Assembly (NCBI GenBank): GCA_019671135.1
Contig: JAHRHY010000007.1
Coordinates: 1,302,001 to 1,366,000 of the forward strand
Length of the DNA stretch: 64,000 nt
Reading direction: 5' to 3'
Source of the DNA: Linnemannia hyalina
Lineage: Eukaryota; Mortierellomycota; Mortierellomycetes; Mortierellales; Mortierellaceae
A program made the translations under genes and the position numbers. This document shows, in pieces, positions 18,613-29,753 of the stretch; the stretch's first letter is position 1; each line of letters begins with the position of its first letter. Under the pieces are notes generated by a model, which was not told where the DNA came from, made no database searches, and saw only the letters and a list, made by a program, of their open reading frames with translations.

Positions 18613-20082
18613 TTAGACGTCGAAGAGCTCCTTCAAGATCTTCTGGGTGTCAAGAGGGCTTTTGACGGCATGACCAGTGACGATAGGGTGGTTGTAGATC
18701 TCATAGTCGTTGCCGCCCTTAAAGGTCTTGTCGCCGAAAAAGTGAATCGTCTTGAAGTTCTCGTGCTCAATGTGACGGAGGCAGTAGGTCTTGTCCCATC
18801 CAGTAGGGAAGACATCGAACGAGATTTGACCACCGATCGAATAGGTCAGTCCATAGTCGGGGAACTCGTTCTGGAGAGCAGAGACAAACTTCTCACGCAA
18901 CTTGTGCTCCAAGTCGAACTTCTCGAACTCGTTACGCTCAGGGTGGCTGCAGTTACGTCCGATGGGCGAGATGTTGATCATTCCATTGCGGAACTCGACG
19001 AACGTTCCACTATTTGACCATGGAAGAAAAGAGTATGTAAAGTGTCAGATATCATGTCGATAGCCTACTGTGATTCGTACAAGGTCGGTTCCAAGAATAT
19101 TTACTGAGCACGTACCGCTTGACAGGGATATCCATGTCGGCAATGTAACGGAGGACAAAGTTAACGAGTTTCTTGTAGCGATCCTCGCCCAAGTATCCGA
19201 TGAAGCTCTACAGTGGTTGTCAAGTAAGGAAGGGAGTGTTTATGTCAGCGTCGTTGTTGTCTTCAACGTGTCCGAATGCAAATTAACACTAATTGAGAGA
19301 AGGGCGTTGTTGTTACCTGGGAGGCAAGCTGCTCGCCCAACTTGTAAGCGGTCAAACCGTTCTCGGAGAAGCAGTAGTCAAAGTTCTTGAGGACTAGATC
19401 GCGAAAGCATAAATATGTAATAAGACCAAGATTGAATGGTTAGGCGAGGATGGACCACGTTTAGATTGCGATGCAGAGGAGGGCTATAATTATCTGAAAA
19501 AATTAATTTTAGAGCCACAGCACTCGATCCTTATTGGAAGATCGCATCACACACAGTCCAGGTGCCCCGTCTCATCCCTCCACAAGGCAGGGCACTCCAG
19601 GAAGGGCAAAGGCTGAGGTTGGGTAGGATAACATCTTTTTGTACTCATAACTGCTGCATGCTGGGTCAATTGGTCTATGGAAGCGAGGCGACAAGAGGTC
19701 TTATCGCTCAAGCGAAGCGTCCAGATGGCATTCCTGTGAAGGTTCACTCAAAAAAAACGATGGAGGTAGAGGCACGTACCGTTGGGTCCCAATTGCTCGA
19801 CCTGCTTGCTCAAGTCAGATCCACCAACAAAGCCGACAACGCACTTCTTGCGGAGTTCGACGAGAGTCTCCTCCATCTCCTTGGAGATAACCTACCAAAG
19901 CATTGGAATGATCAAGATGGAGAGAAGGCGGTTAGTTATCACTGAATACCAGTTTCAGGGACGTAGGGTCAAAACAAGTGAAGTTGATGTACCAAGCGGG
20001 CAGGGGTGAGGGTGCCATCGACATCGAAGAGGCAGATGGTGTCGGGGTGAGTGCGGTCGGAGAAGTTAGTAACGGGAGACAT
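18613..20082 (-). CDS. SEC53: Phosphomannomutase, copy 2 (canonical motif)
   Basis: Same exon architecture as copy 1: 19993-20082, 19780-19891, 19317-19393, 19116-19207 and 18613-19009, giving 255 aa. HAD motif I is canonical ([13 protein letters not shown], Asp20/Asp22/Thr24), and the C-terminus ends [16 protein letters not shown]. This copy is the likely main Sec53-type enzyme. The second intron (19394-19779) is 386 bp against 182 bp in copy 1, so it carries about 200 bp of extra sequence of unknown origin. Exons 4 and 5 and the intron between them are nearly identical in DNA to copy 1. The gene is divergent from SEC61-beta with 347 bp between the start codons. Confidence 0.95.
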
Positions 20083-20429
20083 GGCGTGTATGAATGTAAG
20101 TGTGTGTGAAAGTGTGGAAGTGTGATGGGAAAAAAAAGAAGAGATGGGAACCTTTCTTTACTTTGGACGACTTTCTACTTTTTCTGGTCCCTGACTTGCT
20201 CGAATGCAGAAAGAAAGAGTTAAATCCTGTCAGGGCAAAGTAATTCAGATTGGAAATAAAGAAGCCATCACGACGCGTCCCCTGATTGGTTACTGATCGC
20301 AATGTTCTTTCCTCTTCGCTCACACCTTTGAAGGGGAACCTTCAAAGACCTCTGTCGCCCTTTCGTTTTGTTCTTTTTTCTTTCTTCCACTCTCACACAC
20401 ACCTCCCACCTCAACCCATCCACACTACA
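20083..20429. promoter_or_regulatory. Short bidirectional promoter, PMM copy 2 / SEC61-beta
   Basis: 347 bp between divergent ATGs. An inverted CCAAT box (ATTGG, 20285-20289) lies about 145 bp from the SEC61-beta start. A T/C-rich leader precedes each gene. Both neighbours act in the secretory pathway, so shared control is plausible but unproven. Confidence 0.45.
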
Positions 20430-21357
20430 ATGGTAAAAACTACAGCAACCTCGACATGCATCACCTACTCGCTCACACCCGAGTTTTCTGCTCAGCTTAG
20501 TGATCAGCTCAGGAAGAACCTTCTCGGACACGAAACAACAGCCAACTTTTGACGCCTTATATGCATCCTAACCACTTTCTGATGACTCTGCTTCTTCATC
20601 TCAATAGTCTGACGCCTCCCCCAACCCCGCCGGTGCCTCCCCTCGCGCTGCTGCCATCAGGTGCGTTCTTTATTCTCAACCACTGGCGACCACCTTTCTT
20701 TAGTTTTCACCCCTTCAGGATGTTCTTTCAGGAGTGTCTTCATTCATTCATCAGCTGGACTTGCGAGATGATGGCTGATCAGCGCAAGAGATGAAGAACG
20801 CAATAGACCACCCTCGCCCGCGTCGCACTTTGGATCGGATCGCTTTGGCCCTGGATAACTTTGTTACTTTACAGCACGATTAAACTAACCCTCGATCCTA
20901 CGTTTCGATCCAATAGGAGACGCACCACCAACTCCTCGTCCAAGGAGAAGACCTCCCGCGCCCCTGGCCCTAGCACTGCCGGTATGATGCGCATCTACAC
21001 TGACGACTCTCCCGGTCTCCGCGTGTAAGTTCCATCTTGACTTGTCCACCGAGCAGCTTTCTTTTTGCCTTGTTCGACTGTGAGGAGTAAGGGCTGAAAA
21101 TATCGCAAGTCGAAAGGGACGTGGGTTCTCCGGGGATCCCACCCCTTGATTTCATTTTTTGGCGCTTCGAGCAAATTATCGCTCACCCCTCTTTCTGGAC
21201 CATTTGAACCCTCTGGAGCAAAAAAACTTGACCTGACAGCTGCTTTTTTTTATGTTTCTCGATATTTAGTGACCCCGTCGTCGTCCTTGTCTTGTCGTTG
21301 GCTTTCATCGCCTCCGTCTTTGCTCTCCACATCTACGGAAAGTTGACCAAGGCCTAA
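20430..21357 (+). CDS. SEC61B: SEC61 translocon beta subunit
   Basis: Tail-anchored subunit of the ER protein-conducting channel. Four exons: 20430-20432, 20608-20660, 20917-21024 and 21270-21357, giving 83 aa. Ser/Ala/Pro-rich cytosolic N-terminus, then RRRTTNSSSKEKTSR, the conserved MMRIYTDDSPGLRVDPVVVL segment, and one C-terminal membrane helix (VVVLVLSLAFIASVFALHIYG) followed by KLTKA. This matches the Sec61-beta/Sbh1 family in length and order. The first coding exon is only the ATG: the intron starts with GTAAAA directly after it. AATAAA occurs at 21428. Confidence 0.95.
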
Positions 21358-21427
21358 ACGGATTCCTCTCTCGACAACCCATTTTCAACCTACTCTCTCT
21401 CAGGCGACAACCTTGTACCATAACAGA

Positions 21428-21433
21428 AATAAA
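21428..21433 (+). terminator. Polyadenylation signal AATAAA of SEC61-beta
   Basis: Canonical AATAAA 71 bases after the SEC61-beta stop. The RtcB-like gene on the other strand stops at 21526, so the two are convergent. Confidence 0.5.
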
Positions 21434-21525
21434 CAACTAATTACCCCAAGATCAGCACTGGAACACAATTTTTTTTGTTCATATGGACAATCCGCTCTGC
21501 GTGTTTATTATGAGGAGGGGTTCAT

Positions 21526-23434
21526 CTACGATCTGGCCTCCTTGCGCATCTTGTACGTGCAGATGGGACGCAGGATCGCGACGACCTTGACAAAAGGACC
21601 CAAGTCGTCAATGATATCCGTAATCTCCTTGTAGGCGCCAGGCTGCTCTTCAAACAACAGATCAGTATCCTCACAGATCACGCTGGATCCCAGATCGGTG
21701 GTCTGGAGGGCAGAGATCGAAGCCTGCTTCGAAGTCTGGGGCCGTTTCTGGAGAGCCTTGGCACGGGGCAGCAAACGACCTGCGCCATGGGCCAGCGAGA
21801 AGCCGTTCTTGTCCTGGTCACCGTGGGGCATCACCAGGTATGAGAAATGACCACGGCTGCCTGGGATGACGACGAGACCGCGGTCACTTGGCGCTGCTCC
21901 CTTGCGGTGGATCCAGCAGGGTCTCTGTGGGTCGATAGACTCGATGGTCTTTTGTTCGACATTGTTGTGCCAGATGTCGAGGATCTTTGTCGCGTCTTGC
22001 TCGGCGTTCAGGCGGGTCAGGACACGGTGTGCGATCAGCTCGCGGTTAGTGCGTGCCCAGGCGCAGGCAAGGTCATGCTGCTTTAAGTAAGCCTGACCGA
22101 CCTCTGACTCCGCATCGATTCCCTGCAGCTTCTTCTCGGCCTTGGTCTGCATGCTATTCGAGGCCTCCAGAACAGTCTGTCCAAATTTGCGGGATCCAGA
22201 GTGAACAATCAGGTAGGTATTGGCGTCTGTAAGACCGATGGAATCACACAGGTCCAGGTCCAATCGACTCTCGATAGTGACGAATTCCGCAAAGTGATTC
22301 CCGCCACCTAGTGTGCCCAATTGGTCCAGGTGGGCTTTTCCAGTCTCGGTGTGCTCCTCGCCTAATTGTGAGATCAGGAACGCGTGAGGGTCGCCCTCGG
22401 TCCAGCGTCCCTCGAGGCCGTGTAGTTTGTCGACAATCTTTTGGGGTTTGATTCCTGACGACAGTCTCGTCCTGTACACCGCCATTCCACATCCCTAATT
22501 CAAATTTGTACATGAACGTGTCAGAGAATTATTTGTGTGGAGGCTGTCAAATGACAAAAGCCCACAATGGACAAGAGGCGCTGGGTGGTAGACTTACAAT
22601 GTCATTTCCAATCAGTGCTGGGTAGATGAACTTTTGCGTGATAAACGTCGCGCCAATCGGGTACTGGTTGCCTATGAGTATGCAATTGAAAAAGATAACC
22701 TATTGTCAGTATTATGTTGGCCAGCATAATTCACCAACAATAGACCTAGAAACAAGTGCTCGCTCAATTACCTGGGTGAAGGTCGGGTTGACCGACGACT
22801 TTGCGCATCCCGGGGAGCATTGCTGTCCTGTTCAATTGAGCGTTGGCTTCGGGGTCGACATAACTCTTCTTGGCAAGGATCGAGATCGTAGCAGAGACTT
22901 CCGAGTTGATGAGTAATGACTCAAATTTCAAATCTGTTGTTGTTGAGGCAGTGCTGTTCATTATCTCGCCTGTGGATGTTGTGGAATCATCGCCTTCCTG
23001 AGTTGCTGATGGTGTTGTTGATGCTGCAGCTCCTGTAGCTGGCAATGACTCTTGACGTGTCTGACCAACATATCCCTCCCCGCAAGAAACGTAGACAAGA
23101 CTATCGTAATCACAAAGTGTAAAACGACAACAATGACATTAGTGTCGAAAACCATAAAAAAAGAAGATTTGGTTGAAGGTGAATTGAACGAAGAAATATG
23201 TGCCATGGTGGGGTACCTGTCCTGCGCGACTTTTCCGTTCTTCAGCCATGACGGATCTACGAGCTCGATGCCATGGTTGAGGTAGAGGGTCTTTGCCTTC
23301 TTGAGCCGCAGCTTGTTCTTGGCTAGGGTCAGGATATCGGCCAATGGATCGGAAGTGTCGTCTACTTTGAGAATGACGGCAGATTTCTGTGTCTGTTTGG
23401 CGTTGTTGACGAGTGTGAGGCGAATGGAGGGCAT
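21526..23434 (-). CDS. RtcB-family RNA ligase with N-terminal DCX/ubiquitin-like domain
   Basis: RtcB proteins join RNA 2',3'-cyclic phosphate (or 3'-phosphate) and 5'-OH ends using Mn2+ and GTP through a histidine-guanylate intermediate. Four exons: 23217-23434, 22772-23100, 22598-22671 and 21526-22494, giving 529 aa. By family comparison the active-site set is complete: D in GQPDLHPG, C209 (NDIGCGM), H274 (LGGGNHF), H305 (IVHSGSR), H383 (IWHNNVE), nucleophile H443 (SLAHGAGR) and a C-terminal Lys (CTYK). The PDLHPG...PIGATF...LIGNDIGCGMA wording resembles the bacterial RtcB2 branch more than the archaeal/metazoan tRNA ligase. Residues 1-90 form an added domain (AKTLYLNHGIEL...SLVYVSCGEGYVG) resembling doublecortin/ubiquitin-like folds, joined by a Ser/Thr-rich linker. 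Confidence 0.9.
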
Positions 23435-23777
23435 TATTGTTGTGTAATTAGGGGTTATCGGAAGTAGTGAGGGGGTATTATTATGGGTAATGGGAAGAAA
23501 AGGTTGGGATTGATAGAGGGAGAGAGTGAAGATTGAAAATACCTCAAGAGTATTTAAATACGTCGCGGCAAAGCACAGAAAACTGCGGGCACGGCCCTTG
23601 AGCGCATCGTCATATCACATGACCGCCTGCGGTATTCTTCATGATTGCAGTTGCGACCGTCAGGCGTTCTTAACGTCATAGACACACTTGGTTCACACTT
23701 TGGGGGCATATAGCCCCCTAGATCTCTTTAACACCTTGTAGTTGCATTTCACCACCGCCAACACAACCTTTCACATC
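23435..23777. promoter_or_regulatory. Short bidirectional promoter, RtcB-like gene / Mago nashi
   Basis: 343 bp between divergent start codons. At 23702-23718 is a G5/C5 inverted repeat around CATATAG, about 60 bp before the Mago ATG, which could be a TATA-like core or a hairpin. The neighbours are both RNA-processing proteins; co-regulation is a guess. Confidence 0.4.
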
Positions 23778-25198
23778 ATGCCAGCAGAGGAATTCTACGT
23801 GAGATACTAGTACGTCGACTACTCTTCCTCGCATTTCATGGACATCGGAGCATGGCTGACAGGACAGGGCCAGGACAACTATCACGCATTCAAGGCTGGA
23901 GAGCAAATGGTAGCAAGCTTTTCCCTTTTGGACTAGATGCAGAACTGGCATATTTTTTTGGTGGCGACTGGAAGGCGTGGACGTTATTTTGAACCCGCCC
24001 CCTAAGCATGGAGAAAAACTATCAACTCCAACAAGCAAAAGCCCTCAGGAAGCCATGTTGATTCAGCATTAGATACTAAATTCGATCCTCCGCCTTTTGC
24101 CTGCTACTGTTACTAGCTCCGGTCATCAGGGACGATATGGACACGAGTTCATCGAGTTTGAATTCCATGCCGACGGACGCTGCCGATATGCCAATAACTC
24201 TAACTACAGGAACGATTCTTTGATCAAGAAGGAGAGTACGTATTCTTTTTTCTCTCTCTCTATTGTTTGCCACCTGAACCATGTCATACTTTACTCCACA
24301 ACTACAGTCGCGAAAAGATCCAAAGTAGGCCAACACGCTGACATGGTTATTTTGTTTTCTCGACTCTGCTTTTCTAGTGACGGTGAGCCCATTGATGATC
24401 AAGGAGTTGAAGAGGATCATTGCAGATTCCGAGGTCATGAAGGAAGACGACCACAAGTGGCCAAAGAAGAACGTTGTCGGAAAGCAGGAGCTCGAGATTC
24501 GTTTCGGAAACGAGCACGTCTCCTTCGAGGTAATGAACTCCCTTCCACAACTCTGAGAAGATGGCCTTCTTTTTGGACTTGAGGGTGTCAAAATGTGTAC
24601 AGCTGGAAACAACGGACAATAGGAGGAAAGCGGGCTTTACGTCACTGAAGGACACTTGGAACAGGACATGACAGTACTGGCATTCAGTCAAGACTTTGCT
24701 ATGCAGTGGAACGGATTTGCTCTTTGGAGGAGTACATCTATCAAAGTTGATACAGGGTGGCCATTTCAAATCCATACTAGAATGCCACGCGGCATTATTC
24801 ACTCCAACTCGGCACCAACACCGCCAGACGCAATATCGCCTGTCATTATATACCTGAGCAACACATTACATCAACAAAGACAGCAGATATTGACAATTTT
24901 TTCCACTCGTTCCCTTTGTTTACGTTATGTAGACCGCCAAGATCGGATCATTGGTGGATGTCCAGGGCAGTGAAGACCCCGAAGGTCTCCGTGTCTTCTA
25001 CTACCTGGTCCAGGACCTCAAGTGCTTAGTCTTCTCACTCATCACTCTGCATTGGAAGGTAAGAAGCGACTAAATTCAACAGTGTGTGGCGTTTAAGACA
25101 TTCGTGGGAAACATACTTAACACTTGTGCTAGACAGACATCTAACCAAACATAACGTGTTGTCTTCTGCTGCTGCTACAATAGATCAAGCCCATCTAA
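23778..25198 (+). CDS. MAGO: Mago nashi, exon junction complex core
   Basis: Partner of Y14 that locks eIF4A3 on spliced mRNA in the exon junction complex. Five exons: 23778-23809, 24117-24235, 24378-24529, 24933-25058 and 25184-25198, giving 147 aa, the normal Mago length. The sequence follows the family throughout: [90 protein letters not shown], and the terminal KIKPI encoded by a 15-nt last exon. The presence of Mago suits an intron-rich genome with exon-junction-coupled decay. Confidence 0.97.
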
Positions 25199-25420
25199 AT
25201 ATTCAGACGAGAAGGCGCACAACGCAATCCTTGAATAAATAACAAAAAGTCCCAAATGTTTTCTGAAAAGTTGCAAAATTGTTGATACATTTCTACGGAT
25301 TGGTGGTGGCTATGGTACAGTTATTAGAATGGGGAGGGAGAAGATGTAAAAATGAGCGCTCTAAATAAAAAGGAAAAAAAAATGGTTCGACAAAACAATA
25401 CAAAAAAAAGGGGGCTCGTT

Positions 25421-28400
25421 CTAGAAGCCTTGAGTCCGGATTTTCTTCTTCTTGGGCCTGGAGCTGGGATCGACAGCCTTGCCGCTCTTGATCATCGTCC
25501 GTTTGGTCGCAAACGCGCCCGGAACAGGCTGACTTGCGGCAAACAACTGCGATTGTTGTGAAGGCTGTGATGTTGGTTGTGATTGTATCTCTAGTTTGAC
25601 GGCGTCCTGGCTGGAACTGTGGCTTCCAAAGACGTCCGTCCCGCGGCTGTTACTCGGTTTCCGATCGCCGCCTGACGGTTCCCGTTTCCTAGTCATAGAA
25701 AACAGCCCAGCAGGATGAGACTTGGATTCGACGGGCGACAACTCGCCCTTGAGCCTGGATTGACTGCTGCTGACGCCGCTCTTGATAGAAGCTCCTCTGA
25801 CAACGGAAGCGGGTTGCGAGAACGAGAACGGATTCCTGATAGCAGTCGTCGTCCGGACAGGGTGCTGTTGCGACCTAGCCTTCAAGCTACCCCTCTGAAG
25901 CTGGGAAGCCGCAACAATCGTGGGTGCCGAGAACATGCCATCCTCATTCGCATACCCCATCTGACTGAACAGCTGAACCTCTTCCGTAATAATACCCGCG
26001 GGTTGTGAGGCCGAACCCTTGGCGTTGATGTTATACGACGAATCCTGCATCCTGGTGCCACGGATGCTACTCTCCTTCTTCTCGCGCCTCGCACGCTTCT
26101 TCAACAACGCCTCCGCTTGTGCCATCTTGGCTTTGTCTGTCTGGAGAACCGTCTCCTCTTCTGCCAGGCTGAGATCGCGATAGGTAAACTCCTGGGTGAT
26201 GTCGCCAGTGTACCACTCATCCAACACACCCTGTGCGCGGGATGACTGTATGACCTTTGGCTGCTTGAATGATCCGTCCTTGGTGTCCTGGAACAAGTAC
26301 TTGAATGCAAACGGAGCCTTTGTCGATGACGTTATTGTAAGGCCCTCGTCTTCCTCACCCAAAACTTCAGGCTCCATAGTCTTGACAATAACTGTAGTCG
26401 TCAAGGCGAGCTCCTGCGCCATCCGCCGAATAGTCGCCTCCCGAATCTGTCGAGACTCCTGGGAGGGCCAAACACAGGCACCGTCCTCCACCTCCTGGAC
26501 ATTCTCCGACCCAGACGTGCCCACGGCCTGCGAACTCCTCGAACATCCTGCAGACTGACTCTGGCTGCTTCCTAGATCCAAAACGCGCTCTTTTGGAAGA
26601 GGATAGAGGTGTTCCAGATACGTCTGAATGGTCTCAACAGTCGCTTCGGAGCTTCGGATCGTGGTGCTGATATCGAGGTCAAATTTAGGCCATGTCCTGA
26701 AAACCTTTTGCGTGATGACACGCGAGTCGGAATTTGTAACGAAAGGATCCAGCTCGATCCTGTTCTGGATCTGTTGTGATAGGGCGCTCCGGGTAGTCAT
26801 GGGTAAATGGGCGCACCTGATCTTGCGGAGGATCTCGTACCTAAAAACCACAGATAACCCAACCAATTCAATTAGGCGCTTATTCCAACGAAAAACAAAA
26901 AAAAAAGATATGATCCAGAACCCAGACAGGATTTGCTTACATTGTAACGGACGTGGTACATTGCCCAATAAACATCATGGCTTCGTGGACCTTGCTCTCG
27001 AGATCGATATCACCGTCATTCGTCTCCCGATCCAACAGCAGATACCTTCTCAACCCCTCCATCACTTTCCTAACATCGACCATGACATGTGCCCGCACAT
27101 CAGGTTCAGCTAGCTCGTCGGCCGCAACCTGTGCCTCTTCAACGCCTTTCTTCCATGGCGCAACCCATCCCTGGGAAGCCTTGAAGATCTTCTCAACCAT
27201 CTCCCACTTCCGAGAATCCTCCTCCGAATCGCCCTCTGACTCGAACTGTCCTGTGTTTTCCTGTGCAAGATCGATCGCCAGAGTGTTCCCAGATGTCAGA
27301 ATATGGTCTGAAGAAGCATCGCAGTCAGACTCCTGCCTCTTGATCATATCAATCTCCTGTGCGTAGACAGCGCCAGTGGCGGCGTATTGGAGTACTGAGA
27401 ACTTAATAGTGCTGCTGCCACCGTTGCGCCTCTCTGATGACATCGAGCTCTGGCTCAGACCGCCGTTCTCATCATCCTCGTCGCTCAATATCGCCGACGG
27501 CAGTAGAGCCAATCCTAACAGCGGCGGTTTGATCCCCTGGTACATCCGATCTCCAAGCGCTGCCGTGTCACCCAAGCGCGTCAGTGGATTCCTGAGTTCG
27601 CTGGTGTTGGTATAGTGAGCATGCGTGTGGAAGGATGGGAGTTCCTGAGCGCCACCGCTCATCGATGGCGGCTCCATTTCTGTTGCGTTTGATCCTTGTG
27701 AAAAGTTGTATGCGGTGATGCCTGCATTCCGCATATCCCAGGTAAGCACCGTTGCTACAATAACAGAAGCGAAATGACCAGATATTAGGAGAATGACGAT
27801 TTAGGAGATATTGTTGGTTAAACAAAGTCAATTGAGACTTACTGTATCGAGATCCGTCGGCAGTGGTGTCCATTGTTTTAAGTCCAAAAGGCATAGCGCG
27901 ACCCATCTGATGGGATGTTGAAATAAGTGGTCGTTTGGGGAATCGCTGGTCGACGCATGCAATTTGGTGAGAGGTGGCGACGTATGTATAGAATGGTGTA
28001 AGTGGTGACACATTGTTCTCCTGAAGTGCTTGGAACGTTTCGCCTTCCCGCAGATCAAATAGCGACGTCGTTGCAGTCGGGCCCTGTTTGAAATAAAAGG
28101 CATGCCGTGGTTAGTCTCTGCAGACTCAACGAAGTCCATCGCCGTACAGGTTTGGTAGTACAAGGAAAACATACCCTGTAATCAACTAGCTCCATGTGAG
28201 TCCTGGAGGTAACAATCAGATTCGAGGGGTGTGCAGACCAGATGCAGCTCCGCCAGGGATCTTTTTGGTCGTTTGAGGCGTTGTCGTGTTTCCTGATGAT
28301 TGCTACGGCGTCTGTTGACTTTTGGGTATGTCGTGAGGTGTTGCTGTCTGAACTCCGTCTTGTCCAGATCGCGACCCGCCCTTGATCTCCCACGAGTGCA

Positions 28401-29601
28401 TAGGTATTCGGGATATAAGGCGAAATGGCGGCATGGATTGTGTGGTCCCGACAGTTGGTTGGTTTGCCCGACATGATCCCTACTGTCCGAATGTAATCTG
28501 GTTGCATCCTTGCGAGAGACAAAGGAACTTCTAATTGTGGAGCCACGATTGTCACAGCCTCTCTTGTGCGGATCAAAATTTGCTCTATTCGTATAGGAAA
28601 AGAAAGAAGGGGTGTTAGCACTGAGAGTAGAGCGGCTTCCTTCTGATGGAGAGGGTCCTGGATCGAACACATAGTACGTACCATCGGCTTTGTCCTTGGA
28701 GGATAATGGAGGCGCCGCAATTTGCAAGATAGGTGAAAGGAACTGCTTCAGAGTTGATTTTGGTCGGATAAGGGTGAATGGTGGTTGTTCTTTTGGTTTG
28801 TGGCCGACAAGGATGATGGAAAGGTCAGATCCTGTTGGTCCAGTTGGCGTAGCAACGACGGGGAGTCCAATGAAATTACTGGCCGTGCAAACGTTTCCTT
28901 GGAACGGGTCGTATATCGACAATGCGAAGTCATCATAAGAGGATTCTGCCAGACTTTCCTGCATTGCTGTGTCGAAAAACCATTCATGTGGGTTATTTGC
29001 CATTAGATACGACATCTATTTATGTTTGCAGACAAAAAAAAAATGGTGATGTTGGACGTCAGTTTTCATACAGCCACCCACTGCTAACGTTGGTTGATCT
29101 CGCCTTGTTTTTTCAAGACTTACGCCTTGGTTTATCTCCGAGTGGACAGAACTTAAGGGAACAGACTTGGCATCGGCCTTTTTCATGTCAATCCAGCCTT
29201 GAGGTGGTCGTGGTTCCCATGGTCGCTCTCTCGATAACATCTGCGTCAACGGCGATGAACTCGTATACCGGAAACCTATCAAATTCATCAAGCAGCTGAG
29301 TTCGTTGAGTAGGCGCCCAATGGTCTGCGATTTCAATGAAAACAAAAGGCCAATTGCATCTCCTCAGCCCTAATATCCCACGAGCAAGGCTGGAAAGAAA
29401 ACAAGCAACAAGAAAAACAAATGAAAAAAAGGCTTCGTCTTTCTCACCTTCGCTCTCTCTTGCAAACTTCCATGAATTGCGGTCGGGGTCGTATATTGCG
29501 CCGCCGAGGAGGCCGATGTCCAATATTCCAGCATGCTTTGCATCCCGAGTGGGCCAGAACATTGGCGCCGTCATCATGCTGTGCTCGTGTTGTTGTTGCA
29601 T
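25421..29601 (-). CDS. RRN6: RRN6/TAF1C-like RNA polymerase I initiation factor
   Basis: Core-factor/SL1-type subunit that recruits Pol I to rDNA promoters in the nucleolus. Seven exons: 29448-29601, 29124-29275, 28682-29015, 28175-28584, 27843-28083, 26941-27754 and 25421-26840, giving 1174 aa. The first half looks like a WD/beta-propeller (ISPYIPNTYALVGDQGRVAIW, WRSCIWSAHPSNLIVTSR, HQIACVDQRFP, MPFGLKTMDTTADGSRY). The middle is helical (YEILRKIRCAHLP...), and a long Ser/Gln-rich tail ends in a basic motif PKKKKIRTQGF, typical of the Rrn6/TAF1C C-terminus. The family is poorly conserved, so the assignment rests on layout plus these motifs. At the second exon I chose the acceptor TTGATAG, not an earlier CAG, because only it keeps the downstream frame. 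Confidence 0.8.
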
Positions 29602-29753
29602 GGCATGGTGTGGTGGAGCAGTGTGAGGCTTCTGGAGTCAAGCGTTCAGTTTTTGTTATGAAAAAATGCTATTAGCAGTCACCTCATGCATCCGCACGTG
29701 GGTTTTAATTAATGATACAAGGAAAAATACAAAGGTGAGAAAAAAAACTATGT

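Noticed and set aside
29276..29324. Use of the earlier CAG acceptor for RRN6-like exon 2
   Set aside because: It leads to a stop within 46 codons. The TTGATAG acceptor at 29276 keeps the frame for the rest of the protein.
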